Positions 17,868 to 27,621 are shown, numbered from the stretch's first letter. The stretch: DNA of 64,000 nt from Aggregatibacter actinomycetemcomitans (GCA_017160915.1 JACAWG010000054.1:138808-202807), one strand, 5' to 3'. The notes: a model not told the origin generated them from the letters alone. Made by a program: numbers and translations.

Positions 17868-19109
17868 ATGGCAAAAGATAAAGAATTACACTGTTCTTTC
17901 TGTGGCAAAGAACAAGACGAAGTAAATAAACTCATCGCCGGCACCTCCGGTTACATTTGTAACGAATGTATCGAATTGTGCCACGATATGTTGCTCAACG
18001 AAGAACATGGCGAAGAAGCGGAAGCCGAAACCGTAAAAGCGCAACAGGAATTACCGACACCCCACCAAATCCGCGCCCACTTGGACGATTATGTCATCGG
18101 TCAGGATTACGCCAAAAAAGTGCTGGCGGTGGCGGTGTATAACCACTACAAACGCCTGCGCACCAAACATCAGACGAACGATGTGGAACTGGGCAAAAGT
18201 AATATTCTGCTTATCGGCCCGACCGGTAGCGGCAAAACCTTATTGGCGGAAACCATGGCACGTATGTTAAATGTGCCTTTCGCCATGGCGGACGCCACCA
18301 CCTTAACGGAAGCCGGTTATGTAGGCGAAGACGTGGAAAACGTACTACAGAAATTGCTACAAAACTGCGATTACGACATTGAACGCGCGGAACAAGGCAT
18401 TATCTACATCGACGAAATCGACAAAATCACCCGCAAATCGGAAAATCCGTCCATTACCCGCGACGTCTCCGGCGAAGGCGTGCAACAAGCCTTATTAAAA
18501 CTCATCGAAGGCACCATCGCCTCCATTCCGCCACAAGGCGGACGCAAACACCCGCAACAGGAAATGTTACGCATTGACACTTCCAAAATCCTGTTCATTT
18601 GCGGCGGGGCGTTTGCAGGCTTGGATAAAGTCATCGAAAAACGCACCAGCGTCGCCACCGCTATCGGTTTCGGCGCCGAAATCAAGAGCGAAAAAGATAA
18701 AGCGACACTGACCGATTTATTCAAACAAGTGGAACCTGACGATTTAATGAAATACGGCTTAATCCCGGAATTCATCGGACGTTTGCCGGTGGTGGCGCCT
18801 TTAAGCGAATTGGACGAAGAAGCCTTGGTACGCATTCTCACCGAACCGAAAAACGCCCTCTGCAAGCAATATCAGGCATTGTTCGGCTTAGAAGAAGTGG
18901 CGTTGGAATTCACCAACGAAGCCTTAACCGCGATGGCGAAAAAAGCCCTTGCCCGCAAAACCGGCGCCCGTGGCTTACGCTCCATCATTGAAGGCGTCTT
19001 GCTTGACACCATGTATGACTTGCCATCCCTGGAAGGCTTGAAAAAAGTCGTGGTCAACGAAAATGTCATCAATGACAACCAATCCCCGGAATTAATTTAT
19101 TCCAACTAA
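17868..19109 (+). CDS. clpX: ClpX, unfoldase ATPase of the ClpXP protease
   Basis: Hexameric AAA+ unfoldase (413 residues) that selects substrates and threads them into ClpP. The N-terminal zinc-binding domain shows CSFCGKEQ (about residues 9-16) and CNECIELC (about 31-38). The AAA+ core has Walker A GPTGSGKT near 116-123, Walker [10 protein letters not shown] near 178, and the C-terminal sensor-2 region [10 protein letters not shown] near 364. It is transcribed with clpP and ended by the inverted uptake-signal terminator at 19113. Confidence 0.98.
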   Translation: MAKDKELHCSFCGKEQDEVNKLIAGTSGYICNECIELCHDMLLNEEHGEEAEAETVKAQQELPTPHQIRAHLDDYVIGQDYAKKVLAVAVYNHYKRLRTKHQTNDVELGKSNILLIGPTGSGKTLLAETMARMLNVPFAMADATTLTEAGYVGEDVENVLQKLLQNCDYDIERAEQGIIYIDEIDKITRKSENPSITRDVSGEGVQQALLKLIEGTIASIPPQGGRKHPQQEMLRIDTSKILFICGGAFAGLDKVIEKRTSVATAIGFGAEIKSEKDKATLTDLFKQVEPDDLMKYGLIPEFIGRLPVVAPLSELDEEALVRILTEPKNALCKQYQALFGLEEVALEFTNEALTAMAKKALARKTGARGLRSIIEGVLLDTMYDLPSLEGLKKVVVNENVINDNQSPELIYSN

Positions 19110-19112
19110 TAA

Positions 19113-19157
19113 AAAAAGTGCGGTCAAAATCCATTGTGTTTTTTGACCGCACTTTTT
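19113..19157. terminator. Bidirectional terminator made of an inverted USS pair
   Basis: Perfect 17-base stem (19113-19129 with 19141-19157) containing two uptake signals head to head, an 11-base loop, and runs of A before and T after. It lies between the convergent clpX and DUF817 genes and can serve both. Confidence 0.93.
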
Positions 19158-19161
19158 CCAC

Positions 19162-20007
19162 CTAATCTCTCGACACCCGAATCGTTTGTTTAATATGTTT
19201 GAGGTTCGCCACGATGGTGAATGTCATCACCACCAACAACGCCCAAGCGCTCCACTTGCTGACATGCACTAACGACCACGCGCCGATTTGATTGGGGTAA
19301 CGCCAAATGCCGATAAGCGTGCCGAGATTTTCCGCCAGCCAAATAAAGAAACCGATCAGCATGAAAGACAACAGCAACGGCATTCGGCGCGGTTTGTCGT
19401 AGGGCGTGAAATACACCGTGGTGCGGGCATAAAGCCCAAGCGCGAAAGCCGCCAGATACCAACGGTAATCGCCGATATAATGATGGGTGAAAAAATTCAG
19501 ATAAATCAGAATGGCGGTGAGCGTAGATAAAAAATATGGCGGATGGCTTCGAATTTTCAACCCGAATAAACGCCACGCCTGAATAATATAGCTGCCCACC
19601 GCAGCATACATAAACCCGGTGAATAAAGGCACGCCGAAGATTTTGGTGTAAGCGAAATCGGGATATGCCCAGGATTGAATGGAGGAAGAGGTTTTAAACA
19701 ATTCCAACGCAAAGCCCACCACATGAAACAGGGTGATGGATTTGATTTCATCAAGCGTTTCCAGCTTGAATCGGAACATCAAATATTGCACCGCCAAGGC
19801 AAAAATCAGCAATAAATCATAGCGTGGAATGCCGGCGATACCGTTTTTCGGCATAAGGAACATGGCGATAAAAAACACGCCGGCGAACAGGCAGGCTCTG
19901 GCTTCTTTTAAGCCGAAAAACCAGAATTCCACAAAAAAACGCTTGATTCCTTTCAACTGAGGATCGGGCTGATGATTCATTAGCCATAAATCAATTTTAT
20001 TTAACAT
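19162..20007 (-). CDS. DUF817 family integral membrane protein
   Basis: 281 residues with seven or eight hydrophobic helices and conserved aromatic/charged turns (FWFFGLKEARACLFAG near 32-47, SWAYPDFAYTKIFGVPLF near 113, FTPYDKPRRMP near 205). It resembles the DUF817/YoaT family, whose function is not known. I start it at the ATG at 20007, preceded by AAGAAG; the longer frame from 20031 needs a TTG. It is the only gene between clpX (convergent) and copA (same strand, about 70 bases upstream). Confidence 0.8.
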   Translation of the reverse strand: MLNKIDLWLMNHQPDPQLKGIKRFFVEFWFFGLKEARACLFAGVFFIAMFLMPKNGIAGIPRYDLLLIFALAVQYLMFRFKLETLDEIKSITLFHVVGFALELFKTSSSIQSWAYPDFAYTKIFGVPLFTGFMYAAVGSYIIQAWRLFGLKIRSHPPYFLSTLTAILIYLNFFTHHYIGDYRWYLAAFALGLYARTTVYFTPYDKPRRMPLLLSFMLIGFFIWLAENLGTLIGIWRYPNQIGAWSLVHVSKWSAWALLVVMTFTIVANLKHIKQTIRVSRD

Positions 20008-20079
20008 TTTATTCTTCTTATTAAGATACAAAATGTCGCTTATTATGCCCGAAGATCCTCAGGTTGAATATTGTCTAAG

Positions 20080-22239
20080 CTATTCAATTTTCACTTTTTT
20101 CAAACGTAACGCATTGCTTAACACGGAAATGGAACTTAGCGCCATCGCCGCCCCCGCAATCACCGGACTGAGCAACCCGAACGCTGCCAGCGGAATGCCT
20201 AACACATTATAAATAAAGGCGAAAAAGAGATTTTGTTTGATATTTTTCAGCGTCGCACGGGAAATCAGCAACGCATCCACCAATTGATTCACCGAATGTT
20301 GCATTAAGGTTGCCGAAGCGCTGTGTTGCGCCACATCGGCGCCGTCGCGCATGGCGAAACTCACATTCGCCGCCGTCAATGCCGGTGCGTCGTTCACGCC
20401 ATCGCCCGCCATAGCAACCACCTTACCATTTTCTTGTAGCACTTTGACGGCGCCCGCTTTGTCTCTCGGCGACATATTACCCTGCGCATTTTGAATGCCC
20501 AGTTGATCGGCGATGTATTGCACCACATTGGGATTATCCCCGCTCATGATATACACCTCGATATTGTGCGCCTGCAAACGGGAAATCGCCTTTTGGCTGT
20601 CCGGTTTTAACGCATCCGCCAACGCAAAGGCGGCGATAGGTTCGTCATTAACGGCAACCGCCACAATGCTGGCGATGTTCCATACCGGATCCAGCCCCGC
20701 CGGCAAGGTTAAACCGCAATATGTTGGTTTGCCTACTTTCACCGTGCCGGCATTTTCAATTTCGCCCTGAATGCCCTGCCCGACATCCGCCTGAATATGC
20801 TGCACGGCAGGCAAAACGACATTTTTCGCAATCGCCGTCTGCACAATCGCTTTCGCCAACGGATGGGCGGCATTTTGTTCAATGGCTGCCGCCAACGCAT
20901 AAATTTCATCGTCAGAATTGACCGCACTTTTTGCGCGCCAAAACGCCACCACTTGCGGTTTGCCTTCCGTCAATGTGCCGGTTTTGTCCAACACCACAGC
21001 ATTCACATGGGCGGATTCTTCCATCGCAGCGGCATCTTTAAACCAAATGCCCTGTTTCACCGCTTTGCCCATGCCGACCATAATCGCTGCCGGCGTTGCC
21101 AAACCCAAGGCGCAAGGACAGGCGATAACCAACACGGCGACACCGTGAATTAATGCCGTGACCACATCTTGCCGAATCCACCACGTGAGTACAAAAGTCA
21201 CTAACGCAATGCCAATCACCGTCGGCACGAATACCGCCGCCACTTTGTCGGCAAAGCGGGCGATAGGCGCTTTACTGCCCTGCGCTTCCGACAAGGCGTT
21301 CATCATATCGCCCAGCAGGGTTTGGCTGCCCAGTTGTTGTGTGCGATAAACCAGACTGCCGTCCGTTACCATCGCGCCCGCCAATACTTTACTGCCGGGC
21401 TTTTTCATTTCAGGAACGGATTCACCGGTTAAATGGCTTTCATCGCACCAGCCAGAACCGTCTTCCACCACGCCGTCCGCCGCAATGCGTTCACCTTGAT
21501 TGGCGCGTAACACCTCGCCCACCCGAACCTGATTTAACGGCACGGTTTGCCATTGCCCGTCACGCTGTGCACTCACTTGTTTCGGTGTCAGTTGCAGCAA
21601 CAAACCAAGGCTATTCAGGCTGTGCTTTTTGGTGCGGTCTTCTAGGAATTTTCCCAAACTCACAAAGCCCAACACCATCACGGCAGCTTCAAAATAAATA
21701 TTTGCCGCGCCATGTTCATGCCCCGTATGCGGCGTATAAAACAGCATAAATACCGAATAAAAATAAATGGTAAGCGTGCCAAGGCTGACCAACACATCCA
21801 TATTCGCTAAGCCACCTTTAATGCTGCCCCAAGCACTGCGATAAAACGGTATCGCCAAGCCGAATTGCACAATCGTGGCGAGCACCATTTGCCACATGGG
21901 CGGCAACATCCAATCATGTCGCCCGACCATCATGCCAAGCATACCGATTAAAAACGGCACATTGATCAACCACAGTAAAATCAAGCGCCAAGAGATTTTA
22001 CGCTCTTGCGGCAAATCCGCCTGCGCTGGTTTTAACTGCGCGCTGAAACCGGTTTTTTGAATAATTTGGATAAGCTGATCGACGGAAGTTTGCTTTTCAT
22101 CGAAAGTCACTTGCGCTTCTTCGCTGGCAAAATTCACCCCTGCCTGCTGCACAAAATCCTTTTTATTCAATACTTTTTCAATACGGCTGGCGCAAGACTG
22201 GCACGTCATCCCGCTAATTTGAAGAGATACTTTTTGCAT
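20080..22239 (-). CDS. copA: CopA, copper-exporting P1B-type ATPase
   Basis: Inner-membrane ATPase (719 residues) that pumps Cu(I) out of the cytoplasm. It has a single N-terminal heavy-metal domain with GMTCQSCASR at 10-19, the actuator motif TGES, the intramembrane CPC ligand (VIACPCALGLATPAA) and the phosphorylation motif DKTGTLTEG. An N-domain His-Pro (NAAHPLAKA) and the hinge motif GDGVNDAPAL follow. It sits downstream of the CopZ-like gene, about 90 bases away, and is likely driven by the CueR-type promoter at 22597-22627. Confidence 0.97.
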   Translation of the reverse strand: MQKVSLQISGMTCQSCASRIEKVLNKKDFVQQAGVNFASEEAQVTFDEKQTSVDQLIQIIQKTGFSAQLKPAQADLPQERKISWRLILLWLINVPFLIGMLGMMVGRHDWMLPPMWQMVLATIVQFGLAIPFYRSAWGSIKGGLANMDVLVSLGTLTIYFYSVFMLFYTPHTGHEHGAANIYFEAAVMVLGFVSLGKFLEDRTKKHSLNSLGLLLQLTPKQVSAQRDGQWQTVPLNQVRVGEVLRANQGERIAADGVVEDGSGWCDESHLTGESVPEMKKPGSKVLAGAMVTDGSLVYRTQQLGSQTLLGDMMNALSEAQGSKAPIARFADKVAAVFVPTVIGIALVTFVLTWWIRQDVVTALIHGVAVLVIACPCALGLATPAAIMVGMGKAVKQGIWFKDAAAMEESAHVNAVVLDKTGTLTEGKPQVVAFWRAKSAVNSDDEIYALAAAIEQNAAHPLAKAIVQTAIAKNVVLPAVQHIQADVGQGIQGEIENAGTVKVGKPTYCGLTLPAGLDPVWNIASIVAVAVNDEPIAAFALADALKPDSQKAISRLQAHNIEVYIMSGDNPNVVQYIADQLGIQNAQGNMSPRDKAGAVKVLQENGKVVAMAGDGVNDAPALTAANVSFAMRDGADVAQHSASATLMQHSVNQLVDALLISRATLKNIKQNLFFAFIYNVLGIPLAAFGLLSPVIAGAAMALSSISVLSNALRLKKVKIE

Positions 22240-22330
22240 AACATCCTCGTTGCACGCAAAGTGCGGTCGTTTTTAGCTCTGTTTTTACAGCATATTGATA
22301 AGCGCGTCTTGCACCACCTACAATGAAAAC

Positions 22331-22543
22331 TTACACCACCTGCGCATCAAATCCGGCGTCTTCCACTGCTTCAACCAATGCCGCAGGCTGCACTTTATTT
22401 TCATCGAAACTAACAACCGCCTGCGCTTTTTCCAGACTCACTTCCGCTTGCGACACGCCATCCAATTCGCTCAACACGCGGGTTACGCTTTTCACACAAC
22501 CGCCACAAGTCATTCCGTCGATTTTTAACGTTACGTTTTGCAT
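22331..22543 (-). CDS. copZ: CopZ-like copper chaperone (heavy-metal-associated domain)
   Basis: A 70-residue single HMA domain with the Cu(I) motif GMTCGGC near residues 10-16 and the usual beta-alpha-beta spacing. It carries Cu(I) in the cytoplasm and hands it to CopA or CueR. I choose the ATG at 22543, which is 6 bases after GGAG; an ATG at 22546 is possible. It is the first gene of the copper operon and diverges from cueR. Confidence 0.92.
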   Translation of the reverse strand: MQNVTLKIDGMTCGGCVKSVTRVLSELDGVSQAEVSLEKAQAVVSFDENKVQPAALVEAVEDAGFDAQVV

Positions 22544-22596
22544 CATTTGCTCCTTCAAGAATAAGTTAAACCTTGCCGAGGTTCGTCGGTAGGAAT

Positions 22597-22627
22597 ACTA
22601 TAAACCTTAACGTCAGGTTAAGGTCAA
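22597..22627 (-). promoter_or_regulatory. CueR-type copper promoter and operator of copZ-copA
   Basis: On the minus strand a -35 TTGACC (22622-22627) and a -10 TATAGT (22597-22602) are separated by 19 bases, the over-long spacer that MerR-family activators correct by DNA distortion. A perfect 8-5-8 palindrome (ACCTTAAC at 22604-22611, GTTAAGGT at 22617-22624) fills the spacer, as in known CueR operators. It lies between copZ and the divergent cueR. Confidence 0.93.
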
Positions 22628-22637
22628 ACAATTTTTT

Positions 22638-23024
22638 ATGAATATCAGTCAAGCAGCCAAACTTAGCGGTTTATCCGCCAAACAAATCCGTGATTACGAA
22701 AAACTTGGTCTATTAAAACCGAGCGCAAGAACTCTCGCCGGTTATCGGCACTATGAAGAATGCGACTTAAAACGCCTGCATTTTATCCGTCACTCACGGG
22801 ACGTCGGTTTTTCCCTGCAACAAATCGCCCAGCTGTTACAATTACAAGACAACCCGCAGCGCAACAGCCGCGAAGTAAAAAAACTCACCGCCCGGCACAT
22901 CGAAACCTTAAACGAACAAATTCAGGCACTACAAAAAATGGTCGCCGAACTGCAACGCTGGCACGACAACTGCCAAGGCAACGACTGCCCGGAATGTTCG
23001 ATTTTGGAGGGGTTAAGTGAGTGA
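22638..23024 (+). CDS. cueR: CueR-like MerR-family copper-responsive regulator
   Basis: 128-residue activator with an N-terminal MerR winged helix (MNISQAAKLSGLSAKQIRDYE, then GYRHY), a long dimerisation helix (about 75-110) and a C-terminal metal loop with the ligands in C-x7-C spacing (first Cys of CQGNDCPEC and its last Cys). That spacing is the CueR arrangement for Cu(I)/Ag(I)/Au(I). An additional Cys lies inside the loop. It diverges from copZ-copA and its operator lies in the shared intergenic region. Confidence 0.93.
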   Translation: MNISQAAKLSGLSAKQIRDYEKLGLLKPSARTLAGYRHYEECDLKRLHFIRHSRDVGFSLQQIAQLLQLQDNPQRNSREVKKLTARHIETLNEQIQALQKMVAELQRWHDNCQGNDCPECSILEGLSE

Positions 23025-23070
23025 AAAGTGCGGTGGGAATTTAGGGTGTTCTAGCCAATAGTATAAGAAA

Positions 23071-23091
23071 AAGGACGATGAGATCGTCCTT
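23071..23091. terminator. Terminator between cueR and the small-gene pair
   Basis: Nine-base stem AAGGACGAT/ATCGTCCTT with a GAG loop. The minus strand continues into TTTTTC, so it mainly ends the minus-strand small genes, and it may also stop cueR transcription. Confidence 0.88.
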
Positions 23092-23102
23092 ATTTGAATG
23101 TA

Positions 23103-23456
23103 TCATTTAGTATTAAAGAATCTCATTTTATTTTTGGGTGATAAATCAATAAACGAATTTGATTCAAAATACTTATTTTCTAACAGCCTGATAAATTGAA
23201 CTTCTTTGGGTGTTTTCCCCTCATTAATATTCTCATATTTCCCGTAATTAAATGACAAAATATAAGCCGTATTATTTTCTACAACACATTGAATTGACAC
23301 ATAACTATTGATCGCTATTGAAAAAACCGAACCGACAATTTCAAATTTATCTAGTGAATTCTCAAAGTAGGAAAGCGCATTATCAGATAACAATGCCATA
23401 AAATCATTGATGCAGGAATCCTTATGGGTAAACCACTTCACTATAAAAAACCTCAT
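23103..23456 (-). CDS. Hypothetical protein, second gene of an AT-rich pair
   Basis: I do not recognise this 117-residue protein. It starts at an ATG (23456) and begins MRFFIVKWFTHKDSC. It is rich in Asn, Ser, Phe and Tyr, has two Cys, and shows no signal peptide or clear membrane helix. The region SIAINSYVSIQCVVENNTAYIL looks like successive beta strands. It overlaps the end of the preceding 61-residue gene by 35 bases in another frame, which suggests coupling. No uptake signal lies inside. The base composition is richer in A+T than the flanking copper and trmO genes. A toxin/antitoxin or immunity pair is one possibility, but nothing in the sequence proves it. Confidence 0.55.
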   Translation of the reverse strand: MRFFIVKWFTHKDSCINDFMALLSDNALSYFENSLDKFEIVGSVFSIAINSYVSIQCVVENNTAYILSFNYGKYENINEGKTPKEVQFIRLLENKYFESNSFIDLSPKNKMRFFNTK

Positions 23457-23607
23457 CAATCACTTTCTTGTTTTTTACAAACTCCGCCCTTTTTTCCGCG
23501 CGTCTTTGTTTTATCTCATCAACTGAAATCTCAACAAACTTATTTTCTTCCTTTGCTTTTTTGTAAGAATTCAACAAATACGTTTCTTGCTCTTTAGTTA
23601 GCTTCAT
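23422..23607 (-). CDS. Small hypothetical protein, first gene of an AT-rich pair
   Basis: 61 residues from an ATG at 23607 with a very good GGGGAGG ribosome site, which is the main reason to believe it is translated. The protein is highly charged and helical: KLTKEQETYLLNSYKKAKEENK, then VDEIKQRRAEKRAEF and a hydrophobic/acidic tail. No family recognised. The length and charge resemble small antitoxins or regulators, but no DNA-binding motif can be seen. Confidence 0.6.
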   Translation of the reverse strand: MKLTKEQETYLLNSYKKAKEENKFVEISVDEIKQRRAEKRAEFVKNKKVIDEVFYSEVVYP

Positions 23608-23692
23608 ATTACCTCCCCAATAAGAACCGTTTATTTTGCAACAGCATAATCAAATCACCAAGAAAAGTAAAACGTAACACACCTAATTTACT

Positions 23693-24415
23693 TTATGTCT
23701 CCACATTAATATCACATACCTCCGCCACATCCACAGTTCCTGCCTTGATCCGCCAGCGCACATTAAATTCATACAACGAGACGCCGTAAATGCGCTCGGT
23801 GGTTTTACCTTGTTGATAGGCGGGGCGGGGGTCTTGTTGGATGACTTCGGTGATGAAGCGTTGTAAGTGCGGTCGATTTTTACTGTGTTTTTTGACCGCA
23901 CTTTGCGCTTCCGGCGTGAACTCTACTTTCAGTGGCGGGGTCGGTTGGCTTTGGGCAAAACCGGAAATGGCATCGGATTCGCTGTCGGCATAAGCCAGAT
24001 AAGGTTTGATGTCGAGGATCGGCGTGCCGTCCACCAAATCCACAGAACCAAGATGTAGCAAGACTTTGCCGTTTTTGCATTCCACTTGTCGCAATGCCAC
24101 TTTGGATAAACCGATGGGATTCGGGCGGTGGGTGGCGCGCGAAGCAAATACGCCGACACGTTGGTTGCCACCTAAACGCGGCGGGCGGACCGTAGGATGC
24201 CACTTGCCCTGCGGGATCTGATCGAACTGAAAAATCACCCAAAGATGGCTGAATTGCTCCAGACCGCGCACGGATTCCGCTTGATTGAAGGGAGGCAATA
24301 ATTCAATGACTCCCGTGCCATCCTGTACCAAATTCGGTTGACGCGGCACGGAAAATTTTTCTTTGTAAGGCGTATGAATGACGGCAATGGGCTGCAATGT
24401 GAGAGAATCGGACAT
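23693..24415 (-). CDS. trmO: TrmO, tRNA-threonylcarbamoyladenosine N6-methyltransferase
   Basis: 240-residue member of the TsaA/YaeB family that methylates t6A37 of certain tRNAs using SAM. The family signature is clear: [19 protein letters not shown] near 8-26, [14 protein letters not shown] near 51-64, then [15 protein letters not shown] near 90-104 and [15 protein letters not shown] near 130-144. The C-terminal part carries a conserved [15 protein letters not shown] stretch. It stands alone; menA diverges from it, and an uptake signal lies in the gap. Confidence 0.94.
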   Translation of the reverse strand: MSDSLTLQPIAVIHTPYKEKFSVPRQPNLVQDGTGVIELLPPFNQAESVRGLEQFSHLWVIFQFDQIPQGKWHPTVRPPRLGGNQRVGVFASRATHRPNPIGLSKVALRQVECKNGKVLLHLGSVDLVDGTPILDIKPYLAYADSESDAISGFAQSQPTPPLKVEFTPEAQSAVKKHSKNRPHLQRFITEVIQQDPRPAYQQGKTTERIYGVSLYEFNVRWRIKAGTVDVAEVCDINVET

Positions 24416-24584
24416 ATTTTCCTTAAAACAGTTAAAATCTGCGAAATAACCTTGTAGAATAGCGCACTATTTTAGCTAAAAGTGCGGTGAAAAAAAGCAA
24501 CGTTTTTCAACATGGGTTTTGCCGGGAAGATCAAACGGCAGCCAATAAATAACATTGCGCTGCTTCGTTGTAAATGTGGAAATT

Positions 24585-25490
24585 ATGACAAAAAATACAA
24601 TAAAAATGTGGATTGAAACGGCACGTCCGAAAACCTTGCCGTTAGCCTTAGCGACCATTTTAACGGGCTCGGCGCTGGCTTATTGGGCAAGCAGTTTCCA
24701 TTGGGGCGTCACCGTGTTATGTTTGCTGACCACCTTATTTCTGCAAATTCTCTCCAACTTCGCCAATGATTACGGCGATCACCAAAAAGGCTCCGACACC
24801 GCCGAACGTATCGGCCCGTTACGCGGGATTCAACAAGGCGCGATTTCCGCTGCACAGTTGAAAAAAGGGTTGTATTTGATGATTGCCTTGAGTTTTTTTT
24901 GCGGCGCCATATTAATCGGCACGGCATACCAAAATTTGAGCGACTTAATCGCTTTTTCCGTCCTCGGCGTACTCGCCATTATCGCCGCCATCACTTACAC
25001 CGTAGGCAGTAAACCTTACGGCTATTTGGGCTTGGGCGATATTTCCGTGCTGATTTTCTTCGGCTTATTGGGCGTGGGCGGCACTTATTATTTACAGGTT
25101 CACACGTTTTCTGCGGAAATTCTGTTGCCTGCCGTCGCCAGCGGTTTATTAGCCTCCGCCGTATTGAATATCAATAACTTGCGCGACATTGAACAGGATC
25201 GCAAAGCAGGCAAAAATACCCTGGCGGTACGTTTGGGCGCGCACAACGGGCGCATTTATCATTGCATTTTGCTTGCCGTCGCCGCACTGTTTTACCTCTT
25301 ATTCGCCGCCATGAATTTACGCTATCCCTTGAGTTTTGTGTTTTTGCTGACCTATCCGTTATTGCTGAAACACGCCTTCTTCGTTTTCACTCACAAAGAA
25401 CCGACGGCACTACGTCCGATGTTGGCGCAAATGTCATTATTAGCGTTGCTGATCAACGGGCTATTTAGTTTTGGCTTGCTTCTGGGCTGA
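24585..25490 (+). CDS. menA: MenA, 1,4-dihydroxy-2-naphthoate octaprenyltransferase
   Basis: UbiA-family membrane enzyme that attaches the polyprenyl chain during menaquinone synthesis. With the ATG at 24585 it is 301 residues; the longer frame from 24555 needs a TTG. It has about eight or nine helices and two Asp-rich prenyl-diphosphate/Mg motifs, NDYGDHQKGSD near 61-71 and RDIEQDRKAGK near 201-211. The N-terminal ETARPKTLPLA is typical of MenA. It lies 50 bases before rraA, the same order as in E. coli. Confidence 0.95.
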   Translation: MTKNTIKMWIETARPKTLPLALATILTGSALAYWASSFHWGVTVLCLLTTLFLQILSNFANDYGDHQKGSDTAERIGPLRGIQQGAISAAQLKKGLYLMIALSFFCGAILIGTAYQNLSDLIAFSVLGVLAIIAAITYTVGSKPYGYLGLGDISVLIFFGLLGVGGTYYLQVHTFSAEILLPAVASGLLASAVLNINNLRDIEQDRKAGKNTLAVRLGAHNGRIYHCILLAVAALFYLLFAAMNLRYPLSFVFLLTYPLLLKHAFFVFTHKEPTALRPMLAQMSLLALLINGLFSFGLLLG

Positions 25491-25540
25491 TAATCGGACT
25501 ATACTAGCCCGCAGTATTCATCTTAAAAATAGGGTCTTTT

Positions 25541-26041
25541 ATGTACATTGATACTTCTGAACTTTGCGATATTTATCTCGACCAGGTCGATGTTGTCGAA
25601 CCCATTTTCTCCAGTTTCGGCGGGCTCAGTTCCTTCCACGGCAAAGTCACCACCGTGAAATGTTTTGAAAATAACGGGCTGATTGCTGAAATTTTAGAAG
25701 AAAACGGCGAAGGTCGGGTGTTATTGGTGGATGGCGGCGGTGCGGTGCGCCGTGCGTTAATTGACGCGGAACTCGCCCAATTAGCGGCAGACAACCAGTG
25801 GGAAGGCATTATCGTTTACGGTGCGGTACGTCAAATTCAGCAGTTGGAAAATATCGATATCGGTATTCATGCGTTGGCTCCGATTCCGGTTGGCGCGGAC
25901 GGTTCTAATCATGGCGAAACCGACATTCCGGTGAATTTCGGCGGCGTCACGTTCTTCCCGGAAGATTTTGTTTATGCCGATTTAACCGGCATTATCCTGT
26001 CGCAAGAAGCCTTGGATTTGGAAGATTTCGAACAGGATTAA
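25541..26041 (+). CDS. rraA: RraA, inhibitor of RNase E
   Basis: 166-residue trimeric protein that binds RNase E and damps RNA turnover. The sequence matches the family over its length: [20 protein letters not shown] near 24-43, [16 protein letters not shown] near 58, and VYGAVRQ near 91. It follows menA by 50 bases behind an AGGG site and is ended by a terminator built from an inverted uptake-signal pair. Confidence 0.95.
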   Translation: MYIDTSELCDIYLDQVDVVEPIFSSFGGLSSFHGKVTTVKCFENNGLIAEILEENGEGRVLLVDGGGAVRRALIDAELAQLAADNQWEGIIVYGAVRQIQQLENIDIGIHALAPIPVGADGSNHGETDIPVNFGGVTFFPEDFVYADLTGIILSQEALDLEDFEQD

Positions 26042-26064
26042 ATGTAAAATTTGACCCCCCGTTG

Positions 26065-26105
26065 AAAAGTGCGGTGAAAATTTTTGGTATTTTCACCGCA
26101 CTTTT
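26065..26105 (+). terminator. Terminator of menA-rraA made of an inverted USS pair
   Basis: A 16-base perfect stem (26065-26080 with 26090-26105) formed by two uptake signals head to head, a 9-base loop, and a T run through 26108. Confidence 0.93.
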
Positions 26106-26229
26106 TTTGCGCAAGGTCACAATTCCATAAAAAATACGTTGCTTTTTATTAACAAAGTGCTAACTTTCCGCCATATTGTTTGTAGTGAGCAATATGTTGA
26201 TCTTCGATTTTCTTTACAGGATTAAAATT

Positions 26230-27621
26230 ATGAGCGACACAACTCAAAATCAAAGTAAGATCAATAGGAGTGCAATTATCTTTATTCTTGCCGTTATTCT
26301 ATTTTTTATCTTACTCAGCACACTGCCATTCGACAGACACGCCAATAGTGGGTTGGCATTATTGGCTTTAGTTGCCATTTTATGGTTAACGGAAGCCTTA
26401 CACGTCACCATCACGGCGTTGATTGTTCCGCTTCTCGCCATTTTCTTGGGATTAGTGAACACCGGTACGGCGCTCGCCACCTTTGCCGATCCGAATATTT
26501 TCCTATTCTTCGGCGGATTTGCCTTAGCCACCGCATTACATATTCAGCAATTGGATAAAATGATTGCCAATAAAATCATGGCATTGGCAAAAGGGAATTT
26601 GTTTGTTGCCGTTCTCTATTTGTTCTCCGTGACCGCATTTTTATCCATGTGGGTGAGTAACACCGCCACCGCCGCCATGATGTTACCGCTGGCGATGGGC
26701 GTATTAAGCCGTCTTGATCGCAAAGAGCAGCATAATACTTATGTGTTCGTGTTGTTAGGGATCGCCTATAGCGCCAGTATCGGCGGGATGGGCACCTTAG
26801 TGGGCAGCCCGCCGAACAACATCGTGGCAACCCAATTGCACCTCACCTTCGCCGATTGGTTGTGGTATGGCTTGCCGATTATGATTATCTTAATGCCAAT
26901 CATGATCGGAACGCTTTATATTGTGTTCAAACCGAAACTCCACGTTCACTTTGAGCAACAATTTGAAAAAGTGGAAATGAACAAACAACGCTGGATTACC
27001 CTCGGCATTTTTATATTTATCGCTTTAAGCTGGGTTTTCAGCAGTCAAATTAACCCGATTCTTTCCGCCGCATTAGGTTTAGAAGGCAAAATCGGCAGTT
27101 TTGACAGCGTCATCGCCTTAGCGGCGGCAGTGATTATCTGCGTCACCCGTGTTGCCAACTGGAAACAAATTCAGGAAAGCACCGACTGGGGCGTGTTAAT
27201 GCTGTTCGGTGGCGGTTTGACCTTAAGTGCGGTGCTAAAAAATTCCGGCGCCAGCAAAATTCTAGCGGACGGTATCGTCTTCCTCATTGAAGGCGGACAT
27301 TTCTACCTCATCGGCTTATTGGTCGCCACGTTCATTATTTTCTTAACGGAGTTCACTTCCAACACCGCCAGTGCCGCGTTGTTAGTGCCGATTTTCATTT
27401 CTATCGCACAATCACTCGGTATGCCGGAAATCGGTCTGGCGCTCATCATCGGTTTAGGCGCGTCCTGTGCCTTTATGTTGCCGGTGGCAACGCCGCCGAA
27501 TGCCATTGTGTTCGGTACCGGTGAAGTGAAACAAAGTGAAATGGTAAAAGCCGGCTTCGTGCTGAATATCGTGTGTATCTTTGTTATCGCCACCGTTGGT
27601 TACTTCTTCTGGTTAAACTAA
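26230..27621 (+). CDS. DASS/SLC13-family sodium:anion symporter
   Basis: Inner-membrane secondary transporter of 463 residues, probably sodium-coupled uptake of di- or tricarboxylates or a similar anion. Start: ATG at 26230 with AGGA upstream. The longer frame from 26176 also opens with a poor start. The paired SNT motifs of the family are present, SNTATAAMMLP near 147 and SNTASAALLVP near 375. About eleven hydrophobic helices are seen. It resembles H. influenzae HI0608-type transporters; the substrate is not determined by sequence. Confidence 0.9.
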   Translation: MSDTTQNQSKINRSAIIFILAVILFFILLSTLPFDRHANSGLALLALVAILWLTEALHVTITALIVPLLAIFLGLVNTGTALATFADPNIFLFFGGFALATALHIQQLDKMIANKIMALAKGNLFVAVLYLFSVTAFLSMWVSNTATAAMMLPLAMGVLSRLDRKEQHNTYVFVLLGIAYSASIGGMGTLVGSPPNNIVATQLHLTFADWLWYGLPIMIILMPIMIGTLYIVFKPKLHVHFEQQFEKVEMNKQRWITLGIFIFIALSWVFSSQINPILSAALGLEGKIGSFDSVIALAAAVIICVTRVANWKQIQESTDWGVLMLFGGGLTLSAVLKNSGASKILADGIVFLIEGGHFYLIGLLVATFIIFLTEFTSNTASAALLVPIFISIAQSLGMPEIGLALIIGLGASCAFMLPVATPPNAIVFGTGEVKQSEMVKAGFVLNIVCIFVIATVGYFFWLN

